64,000 nt of DNA from DASRIA01 sp963768885 (GTDB taxonomy: Bacteria > Actinomycetota > Thermoleophilia > Solirubrobacterales > JBBDJG01), in NCBI GenBank assembly GCA_963768885.1, contig CAVYJN010000012.1, forward strand, positions 25,631 through 89,630, given 5' to 3'. The notes under the pieces were generated by a model. It worked only from the letters and a program-made list of their open reading frames with translations. It was not told the origin of the DNA and did not search any database. Positions 36,429 through 43,792 of this stretch are shown here, in pieces. The translations under genes were made by a program, and so were the position numbers. Position 1 is the first letter of the stretch; every line of letters begins with the position of its first letter.

Positions 36429-37013
36429 GTGAGCCACGAGCAGATACAGACCGAGAGCCCGGAGGACAAGGATCAGGGCCTGCGCCGCCTCAACTGGGGC
36501 TGTGGCGACTGGACGATGCCCGGTTGGATCAACGCGGACATCAAGGAGCAGTCCGGGATCGACATCGTCTCCGACATCCGCGACGGCCTGCCGCTCGACA
36601 GCGACAGCATCGACTACGCGGTCGCGATCCACTCGCTGCCGGAGATCCCTTTCACCGAGCTCGTCCCCACCCTCCAGGAGCTGCGGCGGGTCCTGAAGCC
36701 CGGTGGCGTGCTGCGGGTGGCGCTGCCAGACCTCGACAAGGGCATCGAGGCATACCACCGCAGGGACAGCGCCTACTTCAAGGTCCCGGACGAGGACGCC
36801 GAGAGCGTCGGCGCCAAGTTCGTCACGCAGATGGTCTGGTACGGCTACTCGCGCAGTCTTTTCACGCATGAGTTCATCGAGGAGCAGCTCATAAAGGCGG
36901 GCTTCACGAGCGTGCAGCACTGCACCTTCAAGCAGACGGCGAGCACACATCCGGAGATCGTGCGCCTCGACAACCGTGAGCAGGAGAGCCTCTTCGTGGA
37001 GGCGGTCAAATAG
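36429..37013 (+). CDS. SAM-dependent methyltransferase (class I)
   Basis: 194 residues. Motif I LNWGCGDWTMPGWINADI is the form found in methyltransferases of sugar/polysaccharide clusters. DIVSDIRDGLPLDSDSIDYA gives the acidic and adenine-contact segments, and LRRVLKPGGVLRVALPD is motif III-like. It sits inside the glycan operon 6 bases after paralog A, so O-methylation of a sugar is the likely role; the acceptor is unproven. GTG start. The C-terminus (QESLFVEAVK) abuts or overlaps the next gene. Confidence 0.85.
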   Translation: MSHEQIQTESPEDKDQGLRRLNWGCGDWTMPGWINADIKEQSGIDIVSDIRDGLPLDSDSIDYAVAIHSLPEIPFTELVPTLQELRRVLKPGGVLRVALPDLDKGIEAYHRRDSAYFKVPDEDAESVGAKFVTQMVWYGYSRSLFTHEFIEEQLIKAGFTSVQHCTFKQTASTHPEIVRLDNREQESLFVEAVK

Positions 37014-37966
37014 CGCGGGTCCTGTTCTACCGGGACTTCAAACGCTTCACCGGCGGCGACCTCAAGGTCTGGGACTACTTCAACCACGTGCGCTCGTCGC
37101 CGCGCCACACGGCGCTCGTGCGCTTCAGCCCGGACTCCGTGTGGGACGCGACGAACCCGTGGAACGCCGCGAAGGACACCGTCGTCGCCGACGCGGCGGA
37201 CGACGACTTCGACGTGGTGTTCGTCTCGGGCACGGACTGGCGGCGCTTGATTCCCGAGGAACAGCGCCCGCAGTACGCCAAGCCGGTCATCAACCTGGTG
37301 CAGCACGTCAAGCACGCGTGCGAGAACGACACGCTGGGCCGGCACATGCTGCTGCGCCACAAGGCCATCCGGATCTGCGTCAGCGCGGAGGTCGAGCGCG
37401 CGATCCTCGCCACGGGCCGCGTACGCGGCCCGGTGTTCACGATCCCCGACGCGATCGACGTGGCCGAGGTGGAGCACCTGGCGGCGGCCGCGTCGCGCGA
37501 CATCGACGTCCTGGTCGCGGCCAGCAAGCAGCCCGAGCTGGGTGCCGCGATCGCCGCGGCGTTGCGGGACTCCGGCCACACCGTGCACCTGTCGGACACG
37601 CGTGTCCCGCGAGCGCAGCTGATCGCCCTGATGGGAAGGGCGCGCGCAGCGGTCCTGCTGCCCAACCCGAAGGAGGGCTTCTACCTTCCGGCCGTGGAGG
37701 CGATGGCGGCGGGCACGCTCGTCGTGTGCCCCGACTGCATCGGCAACCGCTCCTACTGCATCGACGGCGAGAACTGCTTCCGGCCCGCGTTCGACCGGTC
37801 CGCGATCGTCGCGGCCGCCGAGCGCGCCCTGCGTGACGAGGGCGGGCGCGCCGCGATGATCGCGGCCGCAACCGCGACGGCGCGCGCGCACGACCTCGCC
37901 CTCGAGCGGCGTGCGTTCCTCGAGGTCCTCGACCGCGCCGGCGAGCTTTGGGAGGCGGAGTACTAG
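37010..37966 (+). CDS. GT-B-like glycosyltransferase, start uncertain
   Basis: About 318 residues if read from 37010. The N-terminus VLFYRDFKRFTGGDLKVWDYFNHV is clearly coding but precedes the first ATG/GTG (GTG at 37088). The frame holds only ATA at 37010 (ATAG overlapping the previous TAG) or CTG at 37022 as candidates. The C-domain has VLVAASKQPELG, then LPNPKEGFYLPAVEAMAAGTLVVCPDCIGNRSY and DGENCF, the typical GT4 donor-site block with EGFYLPAVEAM. Its stop shares CTAG with the convergent methyltransferase gene. The substrate is unknown. Confidence 0.75.
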   Translation: MARVLFYRDFKRFTGGDLKVWDYFNHVRSSPRHTALVRFSPDSVWDATNPWNAAKDTVVADAADDDFDVVFVSGTDWRRLIPEEQRPQYAKPVINLVQHVKHACENDTLGRHMLLRHKAIRICVSAEVERAILATGRVRGPVFTIPDAIDVAEVEHLAAAASRDIDVLVAASKQPELGAAIAAALRDSGHTVHLSDTRVPRAQLIALMGRARAAVLLPNPKEGFYLPAVEAMAAGTLVVCPDCIGNRSYCIDGENCFRPAFDRSAIVAAAERALRDEGGRAAMIAAATATARAHDLALERRAFLEVLDRAGELWEAEY

Positions 37967-39084
37967 GCGGCGGGCTTGCGCAGCAGGACGGCGTCCTGCT
38001 GGATGTCGAGCGCGCCGCCGGGAGAGAAGTCGACGATCTCGAGCCCGCGCGCGAGCACCTCGCGGATGTAGCGCTCCGGCTGGTATGCGGCGCAGGCGTT
38101 GCTGCCGGACTGCCCCGATCCGATCACGACCAGCTCGCCCGCCTCGAAGCCGGGCGCGATCAGCTCGTGCTGGCCGTCGTGGCTTCGCATGTACTCGACC
38201 CGGCTGCGACCGTGGAACGTCGGGAGCAGCAGCCCCCCGGGCTTGACCACCCTGGTCAGCTCCTCGATCCAGGGAACGTGCTGGTCGGCGTCGAGATGCG
38301 TGAAGATCGAGAGCGAGTAGACGAAGTCGAAGAAGTCGTCCTCGTAGGGCAGCGGGGGGTCGGGCGCGTTCAGGCGATACTCCCCGAACGGTAGGTTCGC
38401 GGAGCACCACTCGACGAGGTACGGGTTGTAGTCGCAGCCGTGCAACTCGGCATCCGTGAAGTCCGGCCAGTGACGGATCACGCGGCTGCAGCCGCACCCG
38501 AAGTCGAGCATCCGGCCGAGGTCGCGCGGCTGCACGCCGTTGCGCGCGAGCATCTCGGCGATCCACGTCACCGCGTAGCGCCCGTAACGGTGGAACTCCT
38601 CGGGCTTGATCCACCCGGCCACCAGCGCGATCATCTCGGGCGGCGGAAGCGGGAGGCCGTCCTCGCCGACCGCGGGCCCGGCTTCCTCGCGCGAGCCGAG
38701 GGCGTAGATGCGGCAGGCGTCGTCGTCGGCCTCGATGCGGCGGAATTGCGTGCGCAGGAACCGCTTCAGCTCGGGGTGGCGCTCGAGCCACGGATACACC
38801 TCCGCCGGGACGATCAGGTACTCGACGCCGTTGTTCCTGAAGCGCTCGATCCGGGCGCCGACGTGCGCGCTCGTGAGCTCTCCGAACGGGGTGGTCAGGA
38901 CCACCTTGCCCGCCGGCCTGCCCTCGAGATCCGGCATCTCCCCGTCGTCGTTGACGAGCACCCCGACCCGCGCCCAGTAGGGAAGCGTGAAACGGACTTC
39001 CCGGTCCACGGGCGCCATCGTCTCCAAGGATCGCTCCGCCTCCAACTCCCCACAGGCCTTTCCGCGCAGGTGCTTGCCCCTCAT
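37963..39084 (-). CDS. SAM methyltransferase with N-terminal recurring module
   Basis: About 373 residues from the ATG at 39084. Residues about 30-130 are a diverged copy of the recurring module (VGVLVNDDGEMPDLEGR, GVEYLIVPAEVYPWLERHPEL, DDACRIYALGSREE). A class I methyltransferase follows: MLDFGCGCSRVIRHW (motif I), ELHGCDYNPYLVEWC, FFDFVYSLSIFTHLD and ELTRVVKPGGLLLPTFHG. It is the only minus-strand gene inside the 35-43 kb glycan block, so it has its own promoter, probably in 39085-39175. An alternative start is ATG at 39018. Predicted to methylate a sugar or lipid; the module may recruit it to the glycosyltransferases. Confidence 0.8.
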   Translation of the reverse strand: MRGKHLRGKACGELEAERSLETMAPVDREVRFTLPYWARVGVLVNDDGEMPDLEGRPAGKVVLTTPFGELTSAHVGARIERFRNNGVEYLIVPAEVYPWLERHPELKRFLRTQFRRIEADDDACRIYALGSREEAGPAVGEDGLPLPPPEMIALVAGWIKPEEFHRYGRYAVTWIAEMLARNGVQPRDLGRMLDFGCGCSRVIRHWPDFTDAELHGCDYNPYLVEWCSANLPFGEYRLNAPDPPLPYEDDFFDFVYSLSIFTHLDADQHVPWIEELTRVVKPGGLLLPTFHGRSRVEYMRSHDGQHELIAPGFEAGELVVIGSGQSGSNACAAYQPERYIREVLARGLEIVDFSPGGALDIQQDAVLLRKPAA

Positions 39085-39175
39085 ACGATACGTCGGCGAT
39101 CCGATCCGCGCGAGGGCGGTGGCGGCGCCGGTTGCGATAATGCCTTCCGATGCTACGGCGCCACGTCCAGTCTGC

Positions 39176-40333
39176 ATGCCCACCGTCCTAGTCGGCGGCG
39201 CCGTAGCCAACAAGCTGCACAACGGCGGTGAGGCGTGGGTGCGGCTGAGCTGGATCCGGGGGCTGCGCAGGCTCGGCCTCGACGTCTGGTTCGTGGAGCA
39301 GATCGGCGCCTCGACCTGCGTCGACGAGGCCGGCGAGCCGGTGTCGTTCGCCGAGTCCGAGAACCGCCGCTACTTCGATGCGGTGATGTCCGAGTTCGGC
39401 CTCTCCGAGCGATCCGCGCTCCTCTACGAGGACGGCCGCGAGTCGAGCGGCCCGGCGCTCGACGACCTGATCGACGTGGCGGCCCAGGCAGATCTGCTCG
39501 TCAACATCAGCGGCCATCTCCAGCTCGAGAAGCTGACCCGCGGCCCACGCCGGCGCGCGTACGTGGACCTCGACCCCGGTTTCAGCCAGTTCTGGCACGC
39601 GGACGGCTGGACCGGCCTCGCGGGCCACGACTCGTACTTCACGGTCGGGGAGAACATCGGGACGCCCGGCTGCGACATCCCCACCGGCGGGATCGACTGG
39701 CACGCGGTCCCTCCCCCCGTCGTGCTCGACGACTGGCCGGTCGCCGAGGGCGACGAGCTCGGGCGCTTCACGACCGTCGGCTCCTGGCGCGGGGCGTTCG
39801 GCGTGATCGTGCGTGACGGCCACACCTACGGGCTCAAGGTGCACGAGTTCCGCAAGATGATCGAGCTGCCGAAGCGCGTGCAGGCGGACTTCGAGATCGC
39901 GCTCGACATCTACCCGGGCGACGACCGGGACCGCGCGGCGCTCGAGGCGAACGGCTGGCATCTGGTCAGGCCGGCGGAGACCGTGCGCGGCCCGCACGCG
40001 TTCCACGACTACGTCCAGGCCTCGGGAGCGGAGTTCTCGGTCGCGCAGGGGATCTACGTGGACACCAACAGCGGGTGGTTCAGCGACCGCAGCGTCCGCT
40101 ATCTCGCATCGGGACGACCCGCCCTGCTCCAGGACACCGGCTTCAGCCGCAACTACCCGGTCGGGGAGGGCCTGGTCGCGTTCACGACGCTCGACGAAGC
40201 GGCGGCGGGCGCAGAGCGGATCGCATCGGACTACGAGGCCCACCGCGCCGCGGCGCGCGCGCTCGCCGAGGAGCGCTTCGACTCGGACAAGGTGCTTTCC
40301 CGGTTCCTCGCCGAGGCGGGGATGGGATCGTGA
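39176..40333 (+). CDS. GT-B-like glycosyltransferase family protein, 385-residue paralog B
   Basis: 385 residues, the same length as the genes at 35265 and 40330. It shows the family blocks in order: PTVLVGGAVANKLHNGGEAW, LSWIRGLRRLGLDVWFVEQI, YVDLDPGFSQFWHADGWTG, GIDWHAVPPPVVLDDWPV, FTTVGSWRG, YGLKVHEFRKMIELPKR, ALDIYPGDD and the donor-site-like WFSDRSVRYLASGRPALLQD. ATG at 39176 gives the family length and starts right at the first strand. Overlaps paralog C by 4 bases (GTGA). Predicted cytosolic transferase; donor unknown. Confidence 0.75.
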   Translation: MPTVLVGGAVANKLHNGGEAWVRLSWIRGLRRLGLDVWFVEQIGASTCVDEAGEPVSFAESENRRYFDAVMSEFGLSERSALLYEDGRESSGPALDDLIDVAAQADLLVNISGHLQLEKLTRGPRRRAYVDLDPGFSQFWHADGWTGLAGHDSYFTVGENIGTPGCDIPTGGIDWHAVPPPVVLDDWPVAEGDELGRFTTVGSWRGAFGVIVRDGHTYGLKVHEFRKMIELPKRVQADFEIALDIYPGDDRDRAALEANGWHLVRPAETVRGPHAFHDYVQASGAEFSVAQGIYVDTNSGWFSDRSVRYLASGRPALLQDTGFSRNYPVGEGLVAFTTLDEAAAGAERIASDYEAHRAAARALAEERFDSDKVLSRFLAEAGMGS

Positions 40334-41487
40334 GCGGCGACGCGAGGCGGATCGTCGTCAGCGGCATGATCGCCGCCGTCCCCTTCCACGGCGGCGCCAC
40401 GTGGGCGGTGCTCCAGTACCTGCTCGGCTTCCGCGACCTCGGGCACGAGGTGACCTTCGTCGAGCAGATCGACGCCGGCGCGCTCCAGCCGGCAGGATCG
40501 CCGGTCGGGGACTCCGTGAACGCCTCCTACATGCGTTCCGTCGCCGAGCGCTTCGGGCTCGACGGCGAGTGGGCGCTGCTCGTCGCGGGGACCGGCGACA
40601 CGGCCGGCCTGTCATACGACGCGTTGCGCAGCGCCGCCCGCGACGCGGACCTGCTCGTCAACATCTCGGGCATCCTGACCGACGAGACGCTCATGTCACC
40701 GGCGCGCACGAAGGTGTACCTCGACCTCGACCCGGCCTTCAACCAGCTCTGGCATGCGCAGGGGATCGACATGCACTTCGCCGGCCACGACCGGTTCGTG
40801 ACGGTCGGCCAGGCGATCGGGACGCCGGCGTGCACGGTGCCGACGTCGGGCATCGACTGGATCCCGACCCTGCCTCCGGTCGTGCTCGAGCACTGGCCCG
40901 TCGCGGAGGGCGGCGAGCACTTCACGACGATCGGCAACTGGCGCGGCTACGGCTCGGTCGAGCACGAGGGCGTCCACTACGGCCAGAAGGCGCATTCGAT
41001 GCGCGAGCTGCTGGGGATCGCGCGGCGCACGGATGCCTCCCTGCAACTGGCGCTCGACATCCATCCCGGCGAGACGCCGGACATCGAGGCGCTCGACCGC
41101 AACGGCTGGCAGATCGTCGACCCGTCGAAGGTGACCGCGGACCCCGATGCCTACCGCGCCTTCATCGCGGGGTCGCTCGGCGAGCTCGGGATCGCGAAGA
41201 GCGGCTACGTGCTGTCGCGCTGCGCCTGGTTCAGCGACCGCAGCGCGTGTTACCTCGCCTCCGGAAAGCCGGTGTTGGCACAGGACACCGGCTTCGGGGA
41301 CTTCCTGCCGACCGGCGCGGGCCTGCTCTCGTTCGCGACCGAGGATGACGCCGTCGCCGGGCTCGAGGAGATCCGTGCCCGCTACGCGGCCCACGCCCGC
41401 GCGGCGCGAGGCATCGCCGAAGAGCACCTGGACTCGCGCGCCGTGCTGCCGAGACTCCTTCGTCGCGTGGGCGAAGGACCGGCGTGA
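40330..41487 (+). CDS. GT-B-like glycosyltransferase family protein, 385-residue paralog C
   Basis: 385 residues from GTG at 40330. The opening is ARRIVVSGMIAAVPFHGGAT with AVLQYLLGFRDLGHEVTFVE, followed by YLDLDPAFNQLWHAQGID, FAGHDRFVTVGQAIGTPAC, SGIDWIPTLPPVVLEHWPV, ALDIHPGETPDIEALDRNGW, CAWFSDRSACYLASGKPVL and QDTGFGDFLPTGAGLLSF. It is co-translated with paralog B upstream and the APH-like kinase downstream (both 4-base overlaps). The identical lengths of A, B and C imply strong length constraint after duplication. Confidence 0.75.
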   Translation: MSGDARRIVVSGMIAAVPFHGGATWAVLQYLLGFRDLGHEVTFVEQIDAGALQPAGSPVGDSVNASYMRSVAERFGLDGEWALLVAGTGDTAGLSYDALRSAARDADLLVNISGILTDETLMSPARTKVYLDLDPAFNQLWHAQGIDMHFAGHDRFVTVGQAIGTPACTVPTSGIDWIPTLPPVVLEHWPVAEGGEHFTTIGNWRGYGSVEHEGVHYGQKAHSMRELLGIARRTDASLQLALDIHPGETPDIEALDRNGWQIVDPSKVTADPDAYRAFIAGSLGELGIAKSGYVLSRCAWFSDRSACYLASGKPVLAQDTGFGDFLPTGAGLLSFATEDDAVAGLEEIRARYAAHARAARGIAEEHLDSRAVLPRLLRRVGEGPA

Positions 41488-42491
41488 GCGTGGCGGAGGC
41501 AGCCGAGCTGCGCACCGCGCTCGAGGCCGCGCTGAGCGAGCACGGCGGAGCGCCGGTGAGCGTCACGCGCCTGGAGCGCCGTCCCCACGAATACCGCACG
41601 AGCTTCGCGCTCGAGGAGCTGGAGGTGACGCTCGGCGACGGGGTGGTGCTCGACGTGATGTTCAAGGACCTCTCGCGCGCCTGCCTCAGCGAGGGCGCGC
41701 TGCGCGCCAAGCCCGAGTTCCTCCACGACCCGCTGCGCGAGATCGAGGTCTACCGCGACCTGCTGGACGGCGCGGGGCTCGGCACCCCGGCATATCACGG
41801 ATCGTCGGTGGACCCGGCCGGCGACCGCTACTGGCTGTTCATCGAGAACGTCTCGGGGCCGGTGCTCTGGCAGGTCGGCGAGTTCGCCGTCTACGAGGAG
41901 GCAGCGCGCTGGCTGGCAAAGATGCACGCGACGCTCGCGCCGGCGACGCCTCCGCGGTCCCTGCTGCGTTACGACGCGGGCCTCTACGGCGCCTGGATCG
42001 ACCGCGCGCGCGAGTTCGCCGAACGCCGCTCGACGCCGTGGGACGACGCGACGCGCTCCGCCGTGATCGGCCTCGCAGGCCGCTACGAGCCTGTCGTCGA
42101 GCGCCTCACCGCGCTGCCGGTCACGGTCATCCACGGCGAGTTCTATCCGTCGAACGTGATCGTCCAGCCGCAAACCGCCGGCGTGCGGATCGCACCGGTC
42201 GACTGGGAGATCGCCGCCGTCGGACCCGGCCTGGTCGACCTGGCCGCGCTCACGATCGGGAGATGGACGCCCGGCGAGCGCGAGGCGCTGGCGCGCGCGT
42301 ACCGGCAGGCCGCCGAAGCCGGCCCCGGCGGCGAAGCCCTGCCCGCCGACTTCGACGCGGCGCTCGAATTCTGCCGGCTGCACCTGGCGGTGCAGTGGCT
42401 CGGATGGGATCCCGGGTGGGAGCCCCCTGACGATCACCGGCACGACTGGCTCGCCGAGGCTGTCGCCTCGGCGGAGCGGCTAGGCCTCTGA
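41484..42491 (+). CDS. Aminoglycoside phosphotransferase (APH)-fold kinase
   Basis: 335 residues with a protein-kinase-like APH fold. The catalytic loop reads VIHGEFYPSNVIV, with Glu in place of the usual Asp of HGDxxxxN. The metal-binding DFG-equivalent is PVDWEIAAVGPGLVDLAAL. N-lobe strands carry VMFKDLSR as the probable ATP lysine region. Not an evident antibiotic-resistance enzyme: it is embedded in the glycan operon (GTGA overlap with paralog C), so phosphorylation of a sugar or lipid carrier is more likely. The HGE variant could lower activity or alter mechanism. Confidence 0.75.
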   Translation: MSVAEAAELRTALEAALSEHGGAPVSVTRLERRPHEYRTSFALEELEVTLGDGVVLDVMFKDLSRACLSEGALRAKPEFLHDPLREIEVYRDLLDGAGLGTPAYHGSSVDPAGDRYWLFIENVSGPVLWQVGEFAVYEEAARWLAKMHATLAPATPPRSLLRYDAGLYGAWIDRAREFAERRSTPWDDATRSAVIGLAGRYEPVVERLTALPVTVIHGEFYPSNVIVQPQTAGVRIAPVDWEIAAVGPGLVDLAALTIGRWTPGEREALARAYRQAAEAGPGGEALPADFDAALEFCRLHLAVQWLGWDPGWEPPDDHRHDWLAEAVASAERLGL

Positions 42492-42507
42492 GTAGGGTTC
42501 GCGCGCC

Positions 42508-43227
42508 ATGACAGCTCAAACAGATCGCAGCCTGATCGTCAACGCCGACGACTTCGGTCTCACGCCCGGGGTGAACGCGGGGATCGCCCGCGCGCACGAG
42601 CAGGGAATCCTGACCAGCGCCAGCCTGATGGTCCGCCCCGCGTCGGCGGCCGACGCCGTGCGCTATGCCGAGCGCGACGGCGACCTCGCGCTGGGCCTGC
42701 ACGCGGACCTCGGTGAATGGGAGTACCGCGAAGGCCGTTGGGTGCAGATCTACGAGGTCGTGGACACCGCCGACCTGGATGCGATCGAGCGAGAGGTGCG
42801 GGCGCAACTCGAGCGCTTCCGAGAGCTGGTGGGCCGCGACCCTACGCACATCGACTCGCACCAGCATTTCCACAACTATGAGTCGAATCCGATCTTCAGG
42901 CGCATCGCCGGTGACCTCGGTGTGCCGCTGCGCGGTCACACCGCGGGGATCCATTACCGCAACTTCTACGCGCGCACCCGCAAGGGCGGCCCACTCGGGA
43001 ACAACTTCTCGGCGGACCATTTGATCGACATCATCGCCGCCCTCCCCGCCGGGGTGACGGAGCTCGGGTGTCATCCCGGCCTCGGCCAGGACACGGGATC
43101 GATCTACGAGACCGAGCGCGAGCTGGAGGTCGAGATCCTCTGCGACCAGCGGGTGCGTGAGGCGCTCGCGCGCGAGCGCGTGCAGCTCGTTTCCTTCGCG
43201 GACATCGCCTCAGAGCGGTCCGAGTAG
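42508..43227 (+). CDS. ChbG/YdjC (HpnK-like) carbohydrate deacetylase
   Basis: 239 residues. N-terminal SLIVNADDFGLTPGVNAGI contains the metal-binding DD. LALGLHADLGEWEY supplies the first histidine, THIDSHQHFHNY the next ligands, and ELGCHPGLGQD the C-terminal histidine block, all hallmarks of the YdjC family, whose members remove N-acetyl groups from amino sugars. Length is slightly short but complete. It follows the kinase by 16 bases. Probable role: de-N-acetylation of a HexNAc in the glycan, which could create an amine for the neighbouring sulfotransferases. That link is inference. Confidence 0.88.
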   Translation: MTAQTDRSLIVNADDFGLTPGVNAGIARAHEQGILTSASLMVRPASAADAVRYAERDGDLALGLHADLGEWEYREGRWVQIYEVVDTADLDAIEREVRAQLERFRELVGRDPTHIDSHQHFHNYESNPIFRRIAGDLGVPLRGHTAGIHYRNFYARTRKGGPLGNNFSADHLIDIIAALPAGVTELGCHPGLGQDTGSIYETERELEVEILCDQRVREALARERVQLVSFADIASERSE

Positions 43228-43246
43228 CGGTAGGGTTCCGGCTCTC

Positions 43247-43783
43247 ATGGAACACGCCGGCTTCACTCTCTGGCTCACGGGCCTGCCGAGATCGGGCAAG
43301 AGCACGGTCGCGGGCATCGTCGCGGGTCGCCTGCGCTCGCTCGGGATCGAGCGGATCGAGGTCCTCGACGGGGACATCGTGCGCGAGGGGCTGTGCAAGG
43401 ACCTCGGGTTCTCACGCGAGGACCGCACGGAGAACATCCGGCGCATCGCATTGGTCAGCAAGCTGTTGACCCGCAACGGCGTGGCGGTCATCGTTGCCGC
43501 GATCTCCCCCTATCGCGAGGACCGCGAGCTCGCCCGCGAGGAGATCCAGTCGTTCATCGAGGTCTGGTGCCACGCTTCCGCCGACGACTGCGCCGCGCGG
43601 GACTACAAGGGCCTCTACGAGAAGGCACGCCGCGGCGAGATCACGAACCTCACCGGCGTGAACGATCCCTACGAGGAGCCCGAGGACGCCGACCTCGTCC
43701 TCGACACGGTCAACGAGCCGCCCGAGGAGAGCGCTGAGCGGGTGATGGCCCTGCTGCGCGAGCGCGGCTTCCTGTCCGACTAG
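43247..43783 (+). CDS. cysC: Adenylyl-sulfate (APS) kinase
   Basis: A 178-residue monofunctional APS kinase making PAPS from APS and ATP. P-loop GLPRSGKST at 11-19, VLDGDIVREGL, the substrate segment GFSREDRTENIRRI, VAAISPYREDRE, and DYKGLYEKARRGEI...GVNDPYEEPEDADLVLDT all match CysC. No ATP sulfurylase or sulfate-reduction gene is in the window, while three PAPS-using sulfotransferases lie 8 to 13 kb upstream in the same orientation. It is therefore best seen as the local PAPS supplier for sulfation, not assimilation. It is the last gene of the plus-strand glycan block, 19 bases after the deacetylase. Confidence 0.93.
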   Translation: MEHAGFTLWLTGLPRSGKSTVAGIVAGRLRSLGIERIEVLDGDIVREGLCKDLGFSREDRTENIRRIALVSKLLTRNGVAVIVAAISPYREDRELAREEIQSFIEVWCHASADDCAARDYKGLYEKARRGEITNLTGVNDPYEEPEDADLVLDTVNEPPEESAERVMALLRERGFLSD

Positions 43784-43792
43784 AAAGCCGAG

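Noticed and set aside
41484..42491. Aminoglycoside resistance gene
   Set aside because: APH-fold kinases are common in sugar metabolism; the location inside a glycan operon and the HGE variant do not support drug resistance.
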